A DNA stretch of 64,000 nt from positions 1-64,000 of the forward strand of contig CAYYWL010000002.1 in NCBI GenBank assembly GCA_964475135.1. The letters run 5' to 3'. The number at the start of each line of letters is the position of its first letter. Within the stretch, counting starts at the first letter, position 1. The DNA comes from TMED14 sp964475135. GTDB lineage: Bacteria > Bacteroidota > Bacteroidia > Flavobacteriales > Schleiferiaceae. Under the pieces are notes generated by a model, which worked only from the letters and a program-made list of their open reading frames with translations, searched no databases and was not told where the DNA came from. A program made the position numbers and the translations under genes. This document shows positions 62,562 to 64,000 of the stretch, piece by piece.

Positions 62562-63701
62562 CGCGTCGTAGCTCACGACCACCCGCTCGCTGCGCGGCAT
62601 CGCCTGGCAGGTCAGCACGTAGCCGTCGGCGACCTCGTCGTCGGTCAACGAGTAGTTCATCGCCATTTCGACCTTGCCTTCGAGGACCTTTGCGCGGCAG
62701 GTACAGCACACCGCGCCTTTGCAGGCGTAGGGCACGTCGGCTCCGGCATCAAGGGCCGCGTCGAGCACAAATTCTTTGGAAGACTGGGTGAAGTGCGTCT
62801 CTTCGCCGTCGAGGACGACGGTTACGTAGGCTTCGCCTGCAGCGGAACCTTTATCTGCAGTAGCCTTCGCGGCGGCCGGGGCCGCTCCGGCCGTAAACAG
62901 CTCAAAGTGAATTTTTTCTGGAGCTACACCAGCTGCCTTGAGCACGTCGCTGGCGGCGTGGATCATGGGCTCAGGGCCGCACAGGTAGTAGCCGTCGGCT
63001 TTGGTCACCGTGGGGATGTGCTCGGCAAAGTAGCGAATACGGTCGGCGTCGAGGCGTCCAAAAAGGGCGTCACTGCCTTGGTCTTCGCGGCTCAGCACGT
63101 GGTGCACCTCGAGGCGGCCGAGGTGGCGGTCCTTTAGGTCTTCCAGTTCGTTTTTAAAGAGAATGCTCGCGGTTTTGCGGTTTCCGTAAAAAAGCACAAA
63201 CTCAGACTCGGGCTCGCGCTCGAGCGCCGTTTTCAGAATGGACAGCACCGGCGTGATTCCCGATCCGGCCGCGAATCCGATGTAACGGCGGCGGGCACTC
63301 GGGTCGGTTTCGAGAATGAAGTTGCCCATTGGAGGCATGGCGTCCAAAATGTCGCCCGCCTTGAGCTCGGTGTTGGCCCAAGATGAAAAAATTCCGCCCT
63401 CGACCTGCTTGATTGCCACGCGCAACTCGCCACTCAACGGGCTCGAGCACAGCGAGTAGGAGCGGCGAACTTCGGTTCCGCCAATTGTGGTGCGCAAGGT
63501 GAGGTACTGACCGGGGATGAAGCGAAAGCTTCCGCCCGAAGGCACGTCAAACGCGACCGACACGCTGTCGGACGTTTCACGGCGCACCTCGCGCACGGTC
63601 AGGGGTTGAAACTGCGCCTTGGCGCCTTTTTGGTCGGCCTTTGTGGCCAACAGTCCCTCGGCCGAAGCGTTGGAAGGGGATTTTTTAAACCAGGAAAACA
63701 T
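62559..63701 (-). CDS. paaE: Phenylacetyl-CoA epoxidase reductase subunit
   Basis: 380 residues from the ATG at 63701. FAD domain RRSYSLCSSP, NAD domain GFAAGSGITPVLSILK and YLCGPEPMI, then a C-terminal plant-type 2Fe-2S ferredoxin domain with CKGAVCCTCRAKV and a last Cys in LTCQAMPRS. Feeds electrons from NADPH to the PaaABC oxygenase. It is divergent from paaA, which begins 100 bases away. Confidence 0.93.
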   Translation of the reverse strand: MFSWFKKSPSNASAEGLLATKADQKGAKAQFQPLTVREVRRETSDSVSVAFDVPSGGSFRFIPGQYLTLRTTIGGTEVRRSYSLCSSPLSGELRVAIKQVEGGIFSSWANTELKAGDILDAMPPMGNFILETDPSARRRYIGFAAGSGITPVLSILKTALEREPESEFVLFYGNRKTASILFKNELEDLKDRHLGRLEVHHVLSREDQGSDALFGRLDADRIRYFAEHIPTVTKADGYYLCGPEPMIHAASDVLKAAGVAPEKIHFELFTAGAAPAAAKATADKGSAAGEAYVTVVLDGEETHFTQSSKEFVLDAALDAGADVPYACKGAVCCTCRAKVLEGKVEMAMNYSLTDDEVADGYVLTCQAMPRSERVVVSYDA

Positions 63702-63710
63702 AGTTGTGTA

Positions 63711-63718
63711 CAAATCTA
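63711..63718 (-). promoter_or_regulatory. -7 box for paaE
   Basis: TAGATTTG on the minus strand, exact TAnnTTTG match, nine bases before the ATG. Confidence 0.5.
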
Positions 63719-63801
63719 GGCGTCCAATGCGAACTAGCGGCAGCGACTTTTTGTTCTAAAGGCAGTAATTTGCAGCAGAATTAACCCCTTGATTCCGTAC
63801 C

Positions 63802-64000
63802 ATGGCCCCGAGTATTGACATGGAAGCCCGCTTCCTCGACTACGTATCCGCCGAAAATAAGGTGGAGCCCAAGGATTGGATGCCCGACGCCTACCGCAAG
63901 ACGCTCGTGCGTCAGATCAGCCAACACGCACACTCTGAAATTGTTGGAATGCTTCCTGAAGCGAACTGGATTACGCGTGCTCCCTCGCTCCGCGCCAAGC
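63802..64000 (+). CDS. paaA: Phenylacetyl-CoA 1,2-epoxidase subunit A, 3' end cut off by window edge
   Basis: The first 66 codons are visible. VEPKDWMPDAYRKTLVRQI followed by SQHAHSEIVGMLPEANWITR is the conserved PaaA N-terminal region. The iron-binding residues lie beyond the window. With paaE on the other strand this marks an aerobic phenylacetate degradation locus continuing to the right. ATG at 63802 is the first in frame; a second at 63820 is possible. Confidence 0.92.
   Translation, partial: MAPSIDMEARFLDYVSAENKVEPKDWMPDAYRKTLVRQISQHAHSEIVGMLPEANWITRAPSLRAK

Overview
The window reads as one scaffold piece of a Bacteroidota genome, most like a gliding, Flavobacteriia-type lineage but unusually GC-rich (clearly above 60% by eye). 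Support comes from gldH, porZ beside recO, a type IX secretion sorting domain, DUF4837, DUF4292, a zinc-finger-less DksA, and promoter boxes of the Bacteroidota TAnnTTTG kind, here mostly TACCTTTG or TACCTTCG. There are no rRNA or tRNA genes, insertion sequences or CRISPR arrays. Three runs of 100 N are scaffold gaps; two of them have duplicated flanks and are probably false gaps.

Layout. 1-15.2 kb is housekeeping on the plus strand: a partial gluQ, yicC, gmk, nadD, an AddB-like nuclease, then (minus) a DEDDh exonuclease and ribE, then pepA, pdxA, a DUF177 protein, rpmF, accB, accC, plsC, gatC, an SPFH protein, an MFS pump and NfeD. 15.5-28.8 kb is a sugar island. An SLC45-type transporter and a Nudix-fold regulator read leftward. 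Reading rightward is pfkA, gap, a BadF/NAGK-type sugar kinase, beta-phosphoglucomutase, a GH65 maltose phosphorylase and two GH13 lipoproteins, with a convergent FHS-type hexose transporter at the end. Together these would take maltodextrin to maltose, to glucose plus beta-glucose-1-phosphate, to glucose-6-phosphate and into glycolysis. A 13-bp palindrome at each of the two divergent promoters suggests the Nudix regulator controls both itself and pfkA.

29-30.4 kb is a lower-GC secreted serine hydrolase with a T9SS tail, bracketed by 59-bp perfect direct repeats. 30.7-37.2 kb (minus) is an envelope operon: flippase, dut, sugar nucleotidyltransferase, TPR protein, DUF4292 lipoprotein, EnvC-like protein. 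37.3-50 kb holds a PLP dehydratase behind a structured leader, then RidA, ileS, DksA-like, lspA, an M28 peptidase, gpsA, tatA, gatA, a MltD-type transglycosylase and DUF4837. 50-57.4 kb holds recO and porZ (minus), gldH, PBP1A and a two-subunit CoA transferase. 57.7-62 kb (minus) holds a PGI/PMI, lipB, a serine hydrolase and a double ABC ATPase that looks cut short. The window closes with elaA, paaE and the start of paaA (phenylacetate catabolism).

The most unusual content is between genes. At least eleven spacers are built from the same interchangeable repeat modules. One module starts with the TAG stop codon of the preceding gene at five loci. Another is a series of tiny GAA-loop hairpins whose stems differ in sequence but stay paired. 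A third carries a conserved CCGGATTTTAC(T)n core and frames two gene cassettes. I do not recognise this family. A second genome-level pattern is that many promoter boxes lie only 3-9 bases before the start codon, which predicts leaderless mRNAs.
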